DNA of 64,000 bases, taken from the NCBI GenBank assembly GCA_950106755.1, contig OX467082.1:20026001-20090000 (forward strand), given 5' to 3'. The notes under the pieces were generated by a model. That model was not told the origin of the DNA and searched no databases. It saw only the letters and a list, made by a program, of their open reading frames with translations. Origin of the DNA: Climacium dendroides. Taxonomy: Eukaryota > Streptophyta > Bryopsida > Hypnales > Climaciaceae. Below are positions 12,966 to 32,500 of this stretch, one piece after another; within the stretch, counting starts at the first letter, position 1; the number at the start of each line of letters is the position of its first letter. Position numbers and translations under genes: made by a program.

Positions 12966-13054
12966 AAAATTATGAGGAGTTTTAGTTTGTGGGGTAAGTA
13001 TGGAAGCTCTAGACACCATATCTACCCGCAAACTAAAACTTCTCATAACTTCCA
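12966..13054. repeat. short inverted repeat
   Basis: GAGTTTTAGTTTGTGGGG near 12976 is repeated in reverse complement as ACCCGCAAACTAAAACTTC near 13024, giving arms of about 30 bp and a loop of about 28 bp. A related arm without its partner occurs near 5950-5972. It lies directly before a dispersed-repeat copy at about 13200-13390. Confidence 0.65.
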
Positions 13055-13639
13055 TCTCAATAATCAAAATGAAATGATTCAAAGCTTTCTAAGAATATAT
13101 AAGTTTAGAGAACCAATTTCAAATTTTTATTTCTTAAAAAAGTGATTTTTGAAGAAGTTTTTTGGTCCGCCTAAGTTGCCTGCCAAATGTTGAGAATAGT
13201 TATATATCATGCAATAACTTTTTAACCATGTAGTCAAAAGTTATGAAAATTGTTGTGCCTTAAAGCTACTCCTCGGCACATGTTGTGTGAAATTTTCAAA
13301 GAAAAAAAAATAAAAATTCCATTCGTAGTGAGCTACCCAAATAGCTATGATGCCCAAAAACTATATTTGGACCTTTAAGGGGTTAACTACTAAACCTCAC
13401 AAGCCAAACACTAGAAGCAAGGAGCTTTTCTACACTTGATAAGAAAAAACGGAATAATTTGAACTTGCCTTGTTTCTTGAAAACTTCATGGTTGAATTTT
13501 GGAGCCAACTCCCCCACAACTGATGTGAATGTGCAGTTTCTAAGAGAATCCACCGTCCAGATTTTGAGATATAATATCAGTGATAAACAAGTGCTTTCAG
13601 AAATTTCCGATTCTCAACGTCCAAAAAACATCTGCTGTG

Positions 13640-13930
13640 ACATTCAAGGGTTAATTAGAATTAGTAGGAGCTTGAGCACTTATAGTAAAGTCAAATCAAC
13701 ATATCCCACATGAGTTATTCTACCTCCTACCACCGCCACGTGCACACAAGCAGCTTCTCTTCCCTCTCCAAAACTCAAATTAAATTGTAAACTCTTATCA
13801 ACCATCCAGAGATATTTCTCGAAGAACCCAAAGTTAAATAACTTACTTTCAAAGCAATGCAAACATGATTCCCCTTTTTGTGATGCAAACTATTCAACTA
13901 TTCATCATGTGGGTGCTCTGACAATGGGAT
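13640..13930. repeat. dispersed repeat copy related to 11640-11990
   Basis: AGTAGGAGCTTGAGC, CATATCCCACATGAG and CTACCTCCTACCACC follow the same order as at 11870-11925 and, reversed, at 36030-36100. A TTTCAAAGCAATG block (about 13848) matches TTTCAAAGCAATA at about 11969. The TATA-like block is not preserved here. Confidence 0.55.
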
Positions 13931-14600
13931 GATGCGGCACATACATTGGATTTTTGGGTCGCAGCGCCCCGCCCTTCCTTCTTCGTGTGCTTCCTTCACC
14001 GTTTTGTTTTGCTGTGGGGCAAGCAAACCATCACCACATGGCCCCGACCGCATGTGAAAAGCATGGCAAGCAGCCCAGTCTTGTGCCTCTCTCGTGCGCT
14101 AGCTGTGAGGATGCTCTCCGTGGTGGCATTTGGAGTGTTCACCTTGCCCAAAATCACATGTTGCCTTGAAGGTAAAGGTGGGTTTCCAAGTTTAATTTAA
14201 AATTCTATGGCAATGGCGGTGATGCAAAACTGAATCTTTCTGCAGTGAAGTGGCACTGACAAGGTCAAATCTCAAAAAGCATAACAACATGCTCGTGTCA
14301 AAAAAAGAAAAAAGAAAAAAAAAAAAGAAAAAGAAAAAGCGAGCATAAGTTAACAAATGGGGGAAATGTTAATGAGTGCCACCCTCAACCTGGCCACAGA
14401 TGTCCAAAGAAACTTGGTTTTGAGTAATTCAGGGATTTCAGGGTTGGCCTTTTCTTTGGGCTTTCTGTTGCGATTTGTCCACTGCCCAGGGATCCCTCCA
14501 CAGTTTTGTCTGGGGGTAGGAAGATTCGGCTGGAATGTTCCACATCATAAACAAAAACAAAAAACCTCATCATCATAAAAAAATTTAAATTTAAAATTAA
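13931..14600. other. GC-richer stretch without an assignable gene
   Basis: Base composition is clearly richer in G+C than the flanks. Overlapping open frames (13946-14200, 14357-14578) have no recognisable domain or splice partner. It ends in a GA-rich purine run (about 14300-14340). It may be an untranslated exon, a regulatory region or an old gene fragment; I cannot tell which. Confidence 0.35.
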
Positions 14601-16136
14601 TTTTCATAAGAAAAAACGGGGCCTATGAGCAATGGGGGTACTGCAAAGGGACGGAGAACCATTTATTTAATCCTCCAACGACATTTTAGGTCCTTGTGGG
14701 GGAATCCAACATTTGGACTTCAGAACTTTTCTTTGTATACGTATCATGAAGCTTATGCATATATATGTAGAGAGAGGGTAAATCAATGATGAACTCTTGT
14801 CCCTTCCATGAGTTTGGTGGAAAACTTCACACAACTTTTGTACAATAATTCTGATAAAGTTTTTAATGCAAAACCACCCATCAAATCATAATTTGACATA
14901 CAATGCTTCACTTGATAGATATGTCTTTTAGTGACAAAGAGAATAGAATCAAAAAGTTGGACTATAGTTTAAATATTGGAGATGCTTCTTTTAGATTCTT
15001 TTGAAAACCAAGCAATTTGGACTATGTCTAATGTTTGAGGGTTAAGTTTGTAAACATAGTTGTTTCATCTTAGCATTGTTCATGAAGAATGGAAAATTAA
15101 TTATTAGAGTTTTAATGAGCCTATATGACATCCTTACCTCATGAAGTCTTGCTATTGATTTTGACCTTTTTGTATTTTGTCTGCAATTGAGGTTACGACA
15201 TTCTTTGGAACCACTTTAGAGCACTATTTAGACTCCATACTAAGAATTGGATTTAGAGATCTTTGACTAATATATTAGTGGAGTTTACTCACCATTTTTA
15301 GTATATCTTTTTTAGTCTTGTTGATGTTGTTTCCTCGTATTGCATGGGTTGATAAATAATCTTTTGAATTAAAAGATTCCACTTGGAAACATGGGTTTGG
15401 TAATCAACAATTGGACCCAACTTTCTTCAATTTGGTGCACTATTTGTGGAACATAACACGATTTGTTTCTCATAACATTCTTAACCAATGTAAGGAGGTT
15501 CCTTTTTCTCCCCTTCAAATGTAGACCCCCCTAGTGTTGCAACACATATTGTAGCCAATTGTTGGAATCAATTTGGAACTACTATGTAGCAATTTGTATC
15601 CATTTCCCACATTGTACTATTGACTTTGTGAATCCAACCAATATCCCTATCAATAGAATAACCTCAATGTGCTAATAGGATCATTTAAATTATAACTAAG
15701 CTTCCTTCCATGTATCAAGGGAGGAATTATCCCTCCTCTAAAGGAGAATGGATAGCCATGTTAACAATGTTAGAGCATCCCATGCCAAGTTTACTAAACA
15801 AAAGTGTCAAACAAGTAAATCTTGGAGGTTTGGCATGCCGCCATTTTTATTGAAGAATCATAGTCCCACGAGGAGACTCGCCAAGTGGTCAAATATCCAC
15901 TCATAGTTACTATTTTATTATTTTGAAGAGAGGCTTTTAAAAAGGTGGAGTCAAAAAAAGTTTAAATAGCTTAGCGATCTATGTCCAAGAGTCTCTATTT
16001 GCTTGTGCCCTCTTCACTTTTTAAAGTGTCCAGACATGTTTTTTCCTTTGGCAACCGTGCAATGAGATAGTTTTGTAGCCACGGCCTGTCTACTAGCTAT
16101 GTTGAGTCCCCTTGGCGTCGTGCTTTGGGGATGCTC
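14601..16136. other. intergenic DNA, no gene seen
   Basis: AT-rich, with no long open frame and no recognisable repeat beyond short A/T runs. Confidence 0.5.
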
Positions 16137-16139
16137 TTA

Positions 16140-16243
16140 GAGCAACCCTACAACAACATGTTGAAACAATTCAATGGAGGGCATTCCTCATTACTAGAAA
16201 ATCACCGGTGTAGAACCTTTACAATGTTGTTGTGGGGTTGCTC
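16140..16243. mobile_element. Tourist-like MITE (104 bp), TTA target duplication
   Basis: The ends are GAGCAACCCTACAACAACAT (16140-16159) and its near-perfect inverted copy ending at 16243, with one mismatch over 20 bp. TTA flanks the element on both sides (16137-16139, 16244-16246), the 3-bp duplication typical of PIF/Harbinger-derived Tourist MITEs. No coding sequence. Confidence 0.8.
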
Positions 16244-16335
16244 TTAGGCTTCCACCCCAAAGTAAAATTTGGAAAGCTCTTCAACCCATTTTTCTACTTT
16301 TCTTTCAACCTTTGGAATTTGAAATAAAAGTTTAA

Positions 16336-16434
16336 GGTATGTTTGCACTCAGTGGTAGAAGTGTTGTTTGGTATGTGAAGGCCTAAATTTGTTCCTTAAA
16401 CCCCACACCTTTTAACACCAAGTGCAAACATACT
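16336..16434. mobile_element. probable MITE (about 99 bp)
   Basis: GGTATGTTTGCACTCAGTGGT at the left pairs with ACACCAAGTGCAAACATACT at the right, giving imperfect arms of about 22 bp. A clear target duplication could not be assigned. It lies 90 bp from the Tourist-like element. Confidence 0.55.
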
Positions 16435-18335
16435 CTTATCAAGTTGTCAACACTATTTGCGGAAGAGAGAGTGGCGATCAACCCACTGCAAGTCAATCAG
16501 TCCTCTCGAAGCAATGAAACTCGATCAATAATGTTTTATGCAAATTTGTTCAGACACAGACAAACGATGAGCCTAAAAAGCAAAAGAAGAAGAGAAAACA
16601 TATACAGTAAGTTAATGAACTGATTTGATGAGAGTCTACACTACCGCGCAGTAGCCTGGCATCATTGCCAAAAGTTTTTGGGCCATGATTGCTGCGGCCT
16701 CTTTGATTTCCTAGTTTAAAAAAAAGCAGGGGCCACATGAGGACCTCGCTCCAGGGTGCACACAACGAAAAGAATGTTGGGGTCGACTGTGGATGAGCAT
16801 GAAGAATGTTTGTTACTTTTGGAGTGTTTTCGGAAACTTTACGCTATTTTGGAAGCAGACTCATTGCACACCACTTTGGGGGAAATTTCCTCAGCTCCAA
16901 AAGCTCCAAAAGCTGCAAAAGCTGCAAAAGCTTCAAGCTTCAGTTGGTGATTGATTGAAGGAAGCTTAGTAATTGTAGAGGACTAAGTGTCCATCCAAGA
17001 GATCTTGGGTAGGTTCCTAACAAAAAAGTCATTTTGGGTGTTAGATGTTCATGAAATTTGGACACAATGTGTAAACATGTACCTCCTCAGTGAAAAACTA
17101 TTTTTTTCTTCTTCTGATCAAGTGCCAAGATCATAGGTTATGTTGCCTTGAATTTTGGGGTCAGCTTGGATAATTTTAGAATCTTGAGGGATCTTTTATT
17201 AAAAAAATTCATCAACTTTTGGAATTTGGTATGTATGTAACTAATAAAATATGGCGTACAATTGTTCAAAAAAAAATCTAATTTTAGTTGTCAAATCACA
17301 TTCTAAGAGGAGTCAACTAAACTTTGTTAGCAATATTTGGGCAATTTCAAGACAAAAACATTTTCTTCTAACTTCAAGTCCTATTATTTTGCAATATGTA
17401 AAGTCGAAATTTTGGAATTTTTTTCTGCATACCTCAAATGTTTGTCTATAACTTATCACCATTTGGATTTCAAATAAAATACTTCCTCATTGCACAAGAA
17501 ATCGTCAGAAAAAGACTAGTGCATTGCCAATTCACTTAACCTCCTTGCATTGTATGGTGATTTAGAATAAGCTAAAATCCATATTTGCTTCTAAAAATTT
17601 TCAAAAGTGAACTTAATATCATATACGTATGAATGGTTAAAACCCTCATCTTTGTGTAGAGCAAACTTTTTTATTCCAAATGGGCCGAAAGTCTGCTAAC
17701 CCTGTTTCGCAAGAATGAAAAAAAAAATCTCACTTCAAATGTTATAATCTTTCAATCCGTGAGGTCAAATGGGCTGAAATTTTTTCCACACAATGATGTA
17801 GTACTTCAGTTTTGTATGGTTTGAAGTTTAAAAAAAGGTTTCGATTTTCATTTTTAAATACATACCAAAAAAACTGCAGTTTTTGACAATGTCTCCCTGA
17901 AAATTCTCCCGGTCCTTTAGGGTTTAACTTATGTTACCTTCAGGGGAGAAGAGGACTGGTGAGAATTTCCTTAGAAACGTTCTGATAATAAGTTACTTAG
18001 TCAGCTTATTACCTTTTAATCAGAAAAAACCCAGCAAATAAGACGCTGACAAATCCAATTTCCAGCCAGATTCATTTTATTTTTTGAAATTAAAATTAAT
18101 CTTAATTAATGAAAACCAGGGCTTTCTTTTTTCGGTTCTATGGTGCCAGTTTGCAACCAAAAAAAAAGAATTTGGCTAAAAAATGGCAAAAAAATCATGA
18201 AGTTTTTCTCCAAAAACTTTGAATTAAAAAACCATCTTCAATGAAATTGCTAGATTATGTGGATGAAAATACAATCATAGACATGTGTTATGTGCTAATG
18301 TGATATTTTCTACCCAATATGTGGATGAATGCTAA
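16435..18335. other. intergenic DNA with dispersed-repeat copies
   Basis: A somewhat GC-richer patch at 16540-16960 holds a 64-codon frame ending in a short 9-bp tandem run (AGCTCCAAA / AGCTGCAAA) but no recognisable domain. Copies of the family with core GCAATCTATGTGGTCAAA lie near 17380-17440 and 17735-17800; the second is followed by a GGTCCTTTAGGGTTTAA tag near 17911. Confidence 0.5.
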
Positions 18336-18550
18336 AATTTGAAGCACCACTATAACATTTTATATCCCCACTTTGGAACTTCATAAAAAATGGAAAAAAA
18401 AAAAAGCCTTGATGAAAACTTGATTCATTGCTTGATATTTTGAGCACCACCACTATAACATTTTATATCGCCACTTTGGCACTTCATAAAAAATGAAAAA
18501 AAAGAAGAAAAAAACAAAAAAACACCCTGATGAAAACTTGATTCATTGAT
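18336..18550. repeat. two-copy tandem repeat, about 105-110 bp
   Basis: The copies at about 18341-18430 and 18441-18549 share CACTATAACATTTTATAT, CCACTTTGG and GATGAAAACTTGATTCATTG, separated by A-rich stretches of different length. Confidence 0.75.
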
Positions 18551-20030
18551 TGTGCGGGTGGGTGATTCTCATTTTCAAAAAGTGAGTCTGATAATGACTA
18601 TCCCAATGAACCCTCCCATCAATGGTTGCCTGAGATGTTGGGATACCGAATGATTTCTTCCAGATTTGCTTTAAAAAAAAGCCAAGCATTTCTGCCCGTT
18701 CACAGACACTGGTGGACTTGACAACTTCACTTGAGAGTTCGAGGCTCCAGGACGGACACGGAGTGAGCACTGAGCAGTATTCAGACGTTAGTAATTTTAC
18801 ACAATTCTCATCATTATTTTGTGAAGTCGCACAAATAAACGTGATTTCAATGCAAGGGAAATAGAAAACCAACAGCAGCCAAATAAGGTAGGGCCTGGAG
18901 GAGTTTGCAAGCCAAAATAACTTAACCCAAGGATGCACAAACAGCTACACTCAAGTAAGCTTGAAACTTTCAAAACAAGGTAGGATAGAATCCCCTAATC
19001 AGTCATATGTGTATCTGATGTGAATCAACCATAGATATGTTAATGATTCTAATAAGCGCAGTTAGTGGAAACAAGCAGCTTCATATCACAAAGAATCCTA
19101 CACCGAATCCTACACCTTGACTTGTGCAAAGATCATGTTTTATTTGTTCCCTTGATTTGTTCAATGTCAACTTGACACTGGCCAAGTAATCAGCAGGAAT
19201 GAGAGGAAACAGGTGGTGCTGAAAATGCTAAAAATTTATCCACAATGACCAAGGTTTCAAGGTAAGGTGATTGTACCTAAGTAATTACAACTTGTTTGCA
19301 AAACACCAACCCTTACAAAATTCTTGCCTAAAATGTATAATACAACCTCTATTCATGAGAGCCTAGGGTCAATTTTGGATACAACTACAATAATTTTAAC
19401 ACTAAAAAAAAATTTAGTTTATTTGTGAACATACTATGAGAATCTAATATCTTCTTTGACTCTTAGCAATATCACAAATTAGACGTCATAATAATAGAAT
19501 ACTTATTTGGATAATATTAGGTAAGATAACCTAACCTTATTGAAGTAGATTAGACACCCAAGACTTCAAATGTGTCATAATTATTTTAAGCTTGTTATCT
19601 TCTCCTTCATTGCACATGACATTGTTCAAATCCAAAGCCTCTTGGACCGGGTGTTGGGGGGAAATAGTGGACTGGGTGTTGAGCAAGATAACTTTCGTAG
19701 TGAGAGTGTTGGAGCAATGGTTTTGTTAGAGCACCTCCACAGCAAGTAGGGACACCAAGTGGGGGCTTGGCTAGTGCATATCGAACCCCCAGTCCATGTC
19801 TTGCGCTTGTGCCCCACAACAACAAAATTCGCACGGGCCCAGACCGCGACTTGCTTTTTTCAATACAATCTAAAGTGGCTCATAAACCTCTTAATATTTA
19901 CTATAAGTGAAAAACTTATAGGACATATAAGAAGCTATTTGTCTAATATTCTACAAGAACTACCTTTGGGGTCAACTTACATGTAAGCCAAGTGAGTAAG
20001 CTTTGTGCTAATTCAAGCAACAAGACAAAT
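18551..20030. other. intergenic DNA, no confident gene
   Basis: A 131-codon minus-strand frame (18543-18938) overlaps a GC-richer patch but shows no recognisable family, splice partner or clear start context, so it is not called as a gene. The segment around 19720-19760 starts GTTAGAGCACCTCCACAG, resembling a Tourist-type end with TTA, but no partner end was found. Confidence 0.4.
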
Positions 20031-20102
20031 TATGCTCCACCAATTGTCTTGCCGGGGTGGACAAGCTATGCTCCACCAACTGTCTTGCCGGGGTGGACAA
20101 GC
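20031..20102. repeat. 36-bp direct duplication
   Basis: Two adjacent copies (20031-20066, 20067-20102) differ at one base. Each contains CTCCACC and GGTGGA, able to pair within the copy. Confidence 0.85.
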
Positions 20103-20814
20103 AAGAAAGGAAGAGTTGAAGTTTCACTAATGTCAATGGACAACTAGTCAATCTTAAGAAAATCTAATACGTGTGGGTTTCTTATTGTATCCCACCCACC
20201 CAACAGGTCCACATGAAAGTGCAACCCGTGTAGCACCCACTGAGAAATTTCCCTGATGACCGATACATGGAAGGAGGCCCTTCCTAGATAAGGTTCACTT
20301 TTATGTACGTTGTCCAATTTAGGTGCACCAGAGGTACAAAACCTTCAAACTTCCTGGAAGCTGACATTCTAAAAAGAATAAATCATGGATCACATGGGTG
20401 GCTGGAGGTCATCAGGACCACACGGAATCTGTGTATACTTTTTGAGGACACCATGACTTCTTACAGTCCACAGTTTTCCCAGAGTTTTCTCATGTGAGTG
20501 AATACCACGACTGTGACACCACGAAAAAAATAAAACACCACCAATCAAAACAATGCATAAGCCGAATCTCCCTATTTTTTTTCCACTCGTAAAGTACATC
20601 ATTTAATTTGTGCCACAATTCAATTAAGGCTATTTGAGCCACTATATATCACTCACTACGTATCAGCAATGCACATTTCAAAACGTGCACTAGAAATACA
20701 TAGTAGCACAAATAGGCCGCAACTGAACTGGATGGTTTTCCTGAACGCCACCGTAAGAAAACAATGCAGCAGGTCAAGAGGAGGAAAAACGCACCATCCG
20801 ACAGATTTGGCTGT

Positions 20815-20820
20815 TTTATT
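20815..20820 (-). promoter_or_regulatory. AATAAA polyadenylation signal of the subtilase gene
   Basis: TTTATT on the plus strand reads AATAAA on the minus strand, about 58 bases beyond the subtilase stop codon, a usual distance for a plant near-upstream poly(A) element. Confidence 0.5.
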
Positions 20821-20877
20821 GTCTTCAATCTTTCAATAAAATCTTGAATGCAAGGCCACTACCTGAATTTTTGTATT

Positions 20878-27448
<6,571 letters not shown>

Positions 27449-28028
27449 TTCGGCGACTTGCAATCGTTGAATTCAATGACTGCCCCAATTGCAAGCTACA
27501 AAACCTCCTGCAGCGTCGAACCTATCGGAAATCATATAATTAGCAGGGGACGTGAATACCAAGAAAATCGATCGACCTATTCTTGGAAACATCAACTGTG
27601 ACAAGAATCACGAAACAAGCTTCCGGCCATGTTTGCAAAACTGTTGATGATACAGGTGAATGGGGACTAATTTAATTCTTGTCTCTGAGACCCAAGATAA
27701 ATTTGAAAATATTGGAACAGACTAATGACGCCCTCAGTAAGGAAAAAAAACACATCCAAGCATCCGCCTCACGCCAGGTTTAAAAAGCACGTATATAATC
27801 ATTTCAGTAACTGAAAATTGGAAAGGACAAACGTCAACTCCAATTTCAAACCACTGACATATCTCCAAAAAAAATTTCAACTCGACTGAAGTCAACAATG
27901 TAGGACAACAACAGCAACAACAAACACCACGAAGAAAGTCTAAGCGTAAGTACTAAGTTCACTCTTCTACAGCGCGCGCTTCTCATTTTCCAAGAAATGT
28001 CAGACCCCTTCCACGAAGTCGTTAGCAA
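27449..28028. other. upstream region of the subtilase gene
   Basis: This contains the presumed promoter and 5' leader of the minus-strand subtilase gene. A TATATA-like stretch with an adjoining ACGTG (about 27788-27798) lies some 340 bp upstream of the start codon; its role is unproven. No other gene is seen. Confidence 0.4.
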
Positions 28029-28455
28029 AGTCGTACCTATTCCACAACAGGTGCAGTACAATAGCATCCCCTCCTGACCACAAACGCAAAATTCATCACT
28101 CCAGTGGTGAGCTAACTTAGCTAGCGACGAGTCAAAGAGTAATGCTCTCGCACACCACCAATTTCTCAAAAAAGAATAAAAAACAGAAAAAAAAAGGAAA
28201 AAACAATCCACAAAACGCTGATAAATATTCCATTCCAATCCCTCCATTCCACCTTCACGAAGTCGTACCTATTCCACAACATGTGCAGTACTCATCCCCA
28301 GAGCCTCCAGAGCTAGCGACGAGTCAGAGAGAACTGCTCTCACGCATGCACCACCATTTTCTCCACAAAAAAGGGGAAAAAGAAAAAAGAAATCAATCCA
28401 CAAACAGCTGATAGATTTATATTCCCATTCTTATTGATCACCCCGTTCCCCACCT
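28029..28455. repeat. tandem duplication, about 230 bp and 195 bp copies
   Basis: Both copies begin AGTCGTACCTATTCCACAAC (28029 and 28261) and share CTAGCGACGAGTCA, a purine-rich A/G run, CAATCCACAAA and a closing CACCTTCAC. Open frames within it are unrelated in the two copies, so it appears non-coding. Confidence 0.8.
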
Positions 28456-29290
28456 TCACAATCCAGTGAAGCTCCTGCATGGGCAGCCGAGTCTAGCTAC
28501 CAGTTCTGCCCGTGTGGCCCATCCATTTCCTCCTGTCCATGAGCTCAGCGGGACTGACAGACACTTCACGTCCAGTCCTACTCCCACCTCTGCACCATCT
28601 AACTTACACCCACAGACCCAAACATACAGAGAGAGACACACACAGAGACTAGACTGGACTTGAGTTTCCCGAGTCTGCTGCAAAGCCTGGCTGAGTGTGT
28701 GTGTGTGCTTCAGGAAGCTTCAGCAAAGCACTTGTGTCCCGGGACTTTGAGGGGGAATGGAATGGAATGTAACGCTGGGAACTTGTAGCTATTGATGAAA
28801 GCGTTGGTGAGTTGGTGATAGCGTTGGTGTGGATACGTGAGAGCCTTTACCAAGAGGACGTACTGGACTTGGCTTCCCTGCGCGCATGCGAGTGAAGGGG
28901 TGAGCTCCAGCTCCAGCCAGCTGATGTGCAGCTATGGAAGCTGTGCAGACGACGCTGCTGCTGCTGCTGCTGCAGCTGCTGTTGTTGCAAGTGCAAGTGG
29001 GAGTGGGAGGGATCATAATCACGAGAGTAAGAGGAGGAACTGAAACAGACAGAGGCTTTGAATGCGGAGGATTATTGAAACGGTGATCACGCCAGGGGAT
29101 CACCATCTATTGCACATTATTATGGTAGTATAAGGATATCAGTGGTTGGGCTCTCTCTGTTAGCAAGCCACTTTCGGTATGCAAGTCAAAAACTCCGTCA
29201 AAATGCTCTACAGAGGCCGCAGACGAAATTGCAAGACGGAACATATTTAATTTGAAGTTGGTAGATTGGTAAACCTTTACATAAGGTAGG
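28456..29290. other. GC-richer stretch with a GCT run, no assignable gene
   Basis: More G+C-rich than its surroundings. It contains a trinucleotide run (GCT)n with a short CAG palindrome near 28952-28980. Open frames on both strands show only low-complexity residues and no family features. It could hold untranslated exons or a promoter; nothing decides this. Confidence 0.35.
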
Positions 29291-29299
29291 GACTCCACT

Positions 29300-29560
29300 T
29301 TGTCTCTACTATTGTGCCCTGTGAGGTTTCCATAACCAAACTAAAAAGTAAAAGTAGTTTTTTAATTATTTAACTCACAAAAACTTCAAAATTCAATATC
29401 TTTCACACCATAGGTCCGAATGTCACAAAATAAAGCCCGTGCACCCCTCCTCATAGAGAGCTTTCCAACGATACCAAGAACATGACCGGAGAACACAGGG
29501 TTCAAGAAATCTCACCGTAACAAACAAATACAACAAAACAAATAACCTAACAATTTGTAA
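29300..29560 (+). repeat. dispersed repeat, copy 1 of 3
   Basis: Shares the ordered blocks AAACTAAAAAGTAAAAGTAG, ACTTCAAAATTCAATATC, AAATAAAGCCCGTGCACCCC, AGAGAGCTTTCCAACGATAC and AAATCTCACCGTAACAAAC with copies at 48180-48420 and, inverted, at 63390-63640. Confidence 0.75.
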
Positions 29561-32500
29561 GGTATGGATATTATTAGACTCATCAGAGTTTTCTTGTTGA
29601 CAACTGAAAGAGGATTTCAATGCCCCCCCAAAATGTTTCATTTGGATATTCCATGCAAAAGTTATAAAGGGTCAAAAAAAATTAGGTAGAGGTTCTAAAA
29701 TTGTTTTTTTGTTGGAGGTAGATACTGATTAAGTAGATGTACATCTAGTGAATATGGCGATTTAGGGTCACAAGTGCATTTGGAAGTCCTTACATTAATC
29801 CCTAAAGATCTTTGACTATTTTCACAAAAAGTGTCCAAATCTATCACTTTCTAGTGCATTGAGAATTATAACTGAAATATGAATACATTTTTCAAATTTT
29901 CAATTGTACAAATTTGTACTAGACTACTATAAGAATTTTGATCATTTGATGGCATACATTGCAAGATTATAATGTTTGAAATTAGAAGAAAATAAATATT
30001 AGCTTCAACCCTACAAGGTCAATATAATATGACTCAACTTTGTGTAAAAGGAGGCACTATCCAACTTTGAGAACTAAGACCACTAGATAGGTAGTTATAT
30101 AAATTACTTGCATGCCAATTTTCAAAGATAATGGAGGTGTCTAACATACCCCAAAACATCTTGCACTACGAGGATGTCCTCCAAAAGCAATTAAATGGGT
30201 AAGATTTTAATTTTTTCTTGAGAACCCATTTTTTGAAAGAATTGAAATCCAAAAGGTCAATACAAATCTTTTAGTCTCGTAATCAAGTATATATTTTTTT
30301 TAATCTCATGAATTTATACTAGGATTTGTGCTAAAACTACCATTGTCCATGCATTGAGTGAAAATTAGAAAAAAAAATCAATCATTTTTAAACACACACT
30401 ATTTTTCTACACTACTATGAGAATGTGTGGAAACAAAATCAGCCCATTTGGCTTCATAGATTACGAGATATAAACATTTAAATGTTAATGAAAAAAACTT
30501 TAGAACTTATTTAATTGCTAGCCCTCTCTATTGCCTAGTGTCCCTAAGCTTTCGAGTACGGCAACTTTTGATTTGAACCCCCAATTAGAAAAAAAATTAC
30601 ATTTTTGGAAAGCTTATAGAAATGAGCATCTTTGATAAGAGTTTTACTTTCATCCACTCAAAATTGACTTCATAATCATAGTAACCTACCCAAGTTTCAA
30701 TTGTTCACTCAATAGACAATTGTCCTTTAAAGGTTAAAGGTCAAGAAAGGAGAAGTTATTGTAGTTACAACATGGTGTATTTTTTTGGTATTTGATGCAA
30801 AAATTATTTGTCGAAAATGAATCTTTTTATTATTAAGCATATTCTAATTCACATTTTGCAACTTTTATTAATTATTTGGTAAGGATTAACAACTTTGACC
30901 ATTTGGTATGGTATACAATAGTAACAAGTGTTTGTCTTCATATTTCACTAGATCCAATGACACCATGGTGCTTGCAATTTGAATAATTATTGCACCTCAT
31001 GCATGTTAGAGAAGCTTCAAAATCAATGTTGTGTATTCAACCATTATGGTGCCCTATTTGAATTTGATAAGGTCTTGATGTTAAAATGCATCTCTACAAA
31101 AGATGTTAATTGTTGAATCATCAATCAAGGGTTTATGTCTTGTCATATTATATATAGTACATTTTTGTATTCTAAGAGTCTAATATGATACCTTACATAG
31201 GCTTCTCCCCATACCTTCAAGGATTAAAAAAAATTAATACCAACAAGCAACACTTTGAGATTGTAATTATAATCTCCCAAGGTAATGTAACTTGTGACCA
31301 TGCTTGGAGTGGTGAAGTTATTTGCATTTATAAGTATGTGCATTAACCTAAAGGGGGGTGGAAACATTTGCCTTCAAGGTGTATAATGTGCATTTTAGGA
31401 TATGGAGATGTATTTGAAGATGTAAAAAAGTTCCAATTGACTTAAATTTTTTGTGAACTCAAAAAATACCAATGGAAATGTGATATGAAATTTACGATTT
31501 TTTTGGAGTTTGATATGCAATTTCATAAAATTTTGTACTCATAGAAAATACAAAAATGGTGCAATTCCATATACATTGTTAATTTATTAGGGCATAGAAT
31601 GAAGAAGGTATGTAAATTGCTTGCATTTTTTTGAGTTGCATAGTAGCATTTGGTATGATTCACACAAAGAGATTGGAATGTGCATACAAGCGCATGTTGA
31701 TCATGTGTGGGAATATTGACCTTGTGGCACTTAAGAAGTGACCTTCATTCTTTTGTGAATGAATTTTATTCTTTTGCAAGACATATGGACAATGAATAGA
31801 CTTAAAGATGGAAATAGTGAGTAAGTAATTAACAAAATGTACAAGGATTATAGATTGTGTTGATCATCTTTAGCAACTTTGACTAGTGAATATGGTCATG
31901 TCTTGGTATTTGAATGTACCTCTATCTAATTTCACATGCATCAATGAATTATACTATACTAAAATACAAATATAGGTCTATATAATGAACTATTGATCAT
32001 GCTGATATCCAATATGGTTATTTACTTTGTCAAATATAGATTTTCATATATTTTGAGGATTCCATTGGTTTTCCATTTTCTTTAAGGGTTAAGGATGAAT
32101 AATGTTATGTCTTGGCACTATTGCTCGATGTTAATAAATTTGTCTAATTTATTAGCATATCTTCTATAAAACAATCCAAATTTTATATTAAATAATATTG
32201 GTGTAGTATTTAATTTTTAGGTTTAATTTTAAGCAATACATATTTGTTATCACATTGTTGTTGTCATGTCATATTTAATCACCTAATATCCAAACAAATG
32301 TAATATATACCACTTTTATAAACTAATATCTTGGAATTAAAAAGATTGAGGTGAAAATTATTGTTTTGGTCACTAAAAACAAATTAAAATGATTTATATT
32401 AATTGTATATTAAAATAGATGCAACAATATCTTCAAATCTATTCAAAGTAGATGCAACAATAGGTCAAATTGCAACCAATAAATCATTTAGATAGTAAAT

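Noticed and set aside
18543..18938. 131-codon minus-strand frame in a GC-richer patch
   Set aside because: No recognisable domain, splice partner or conserved feature; kept only as a note.
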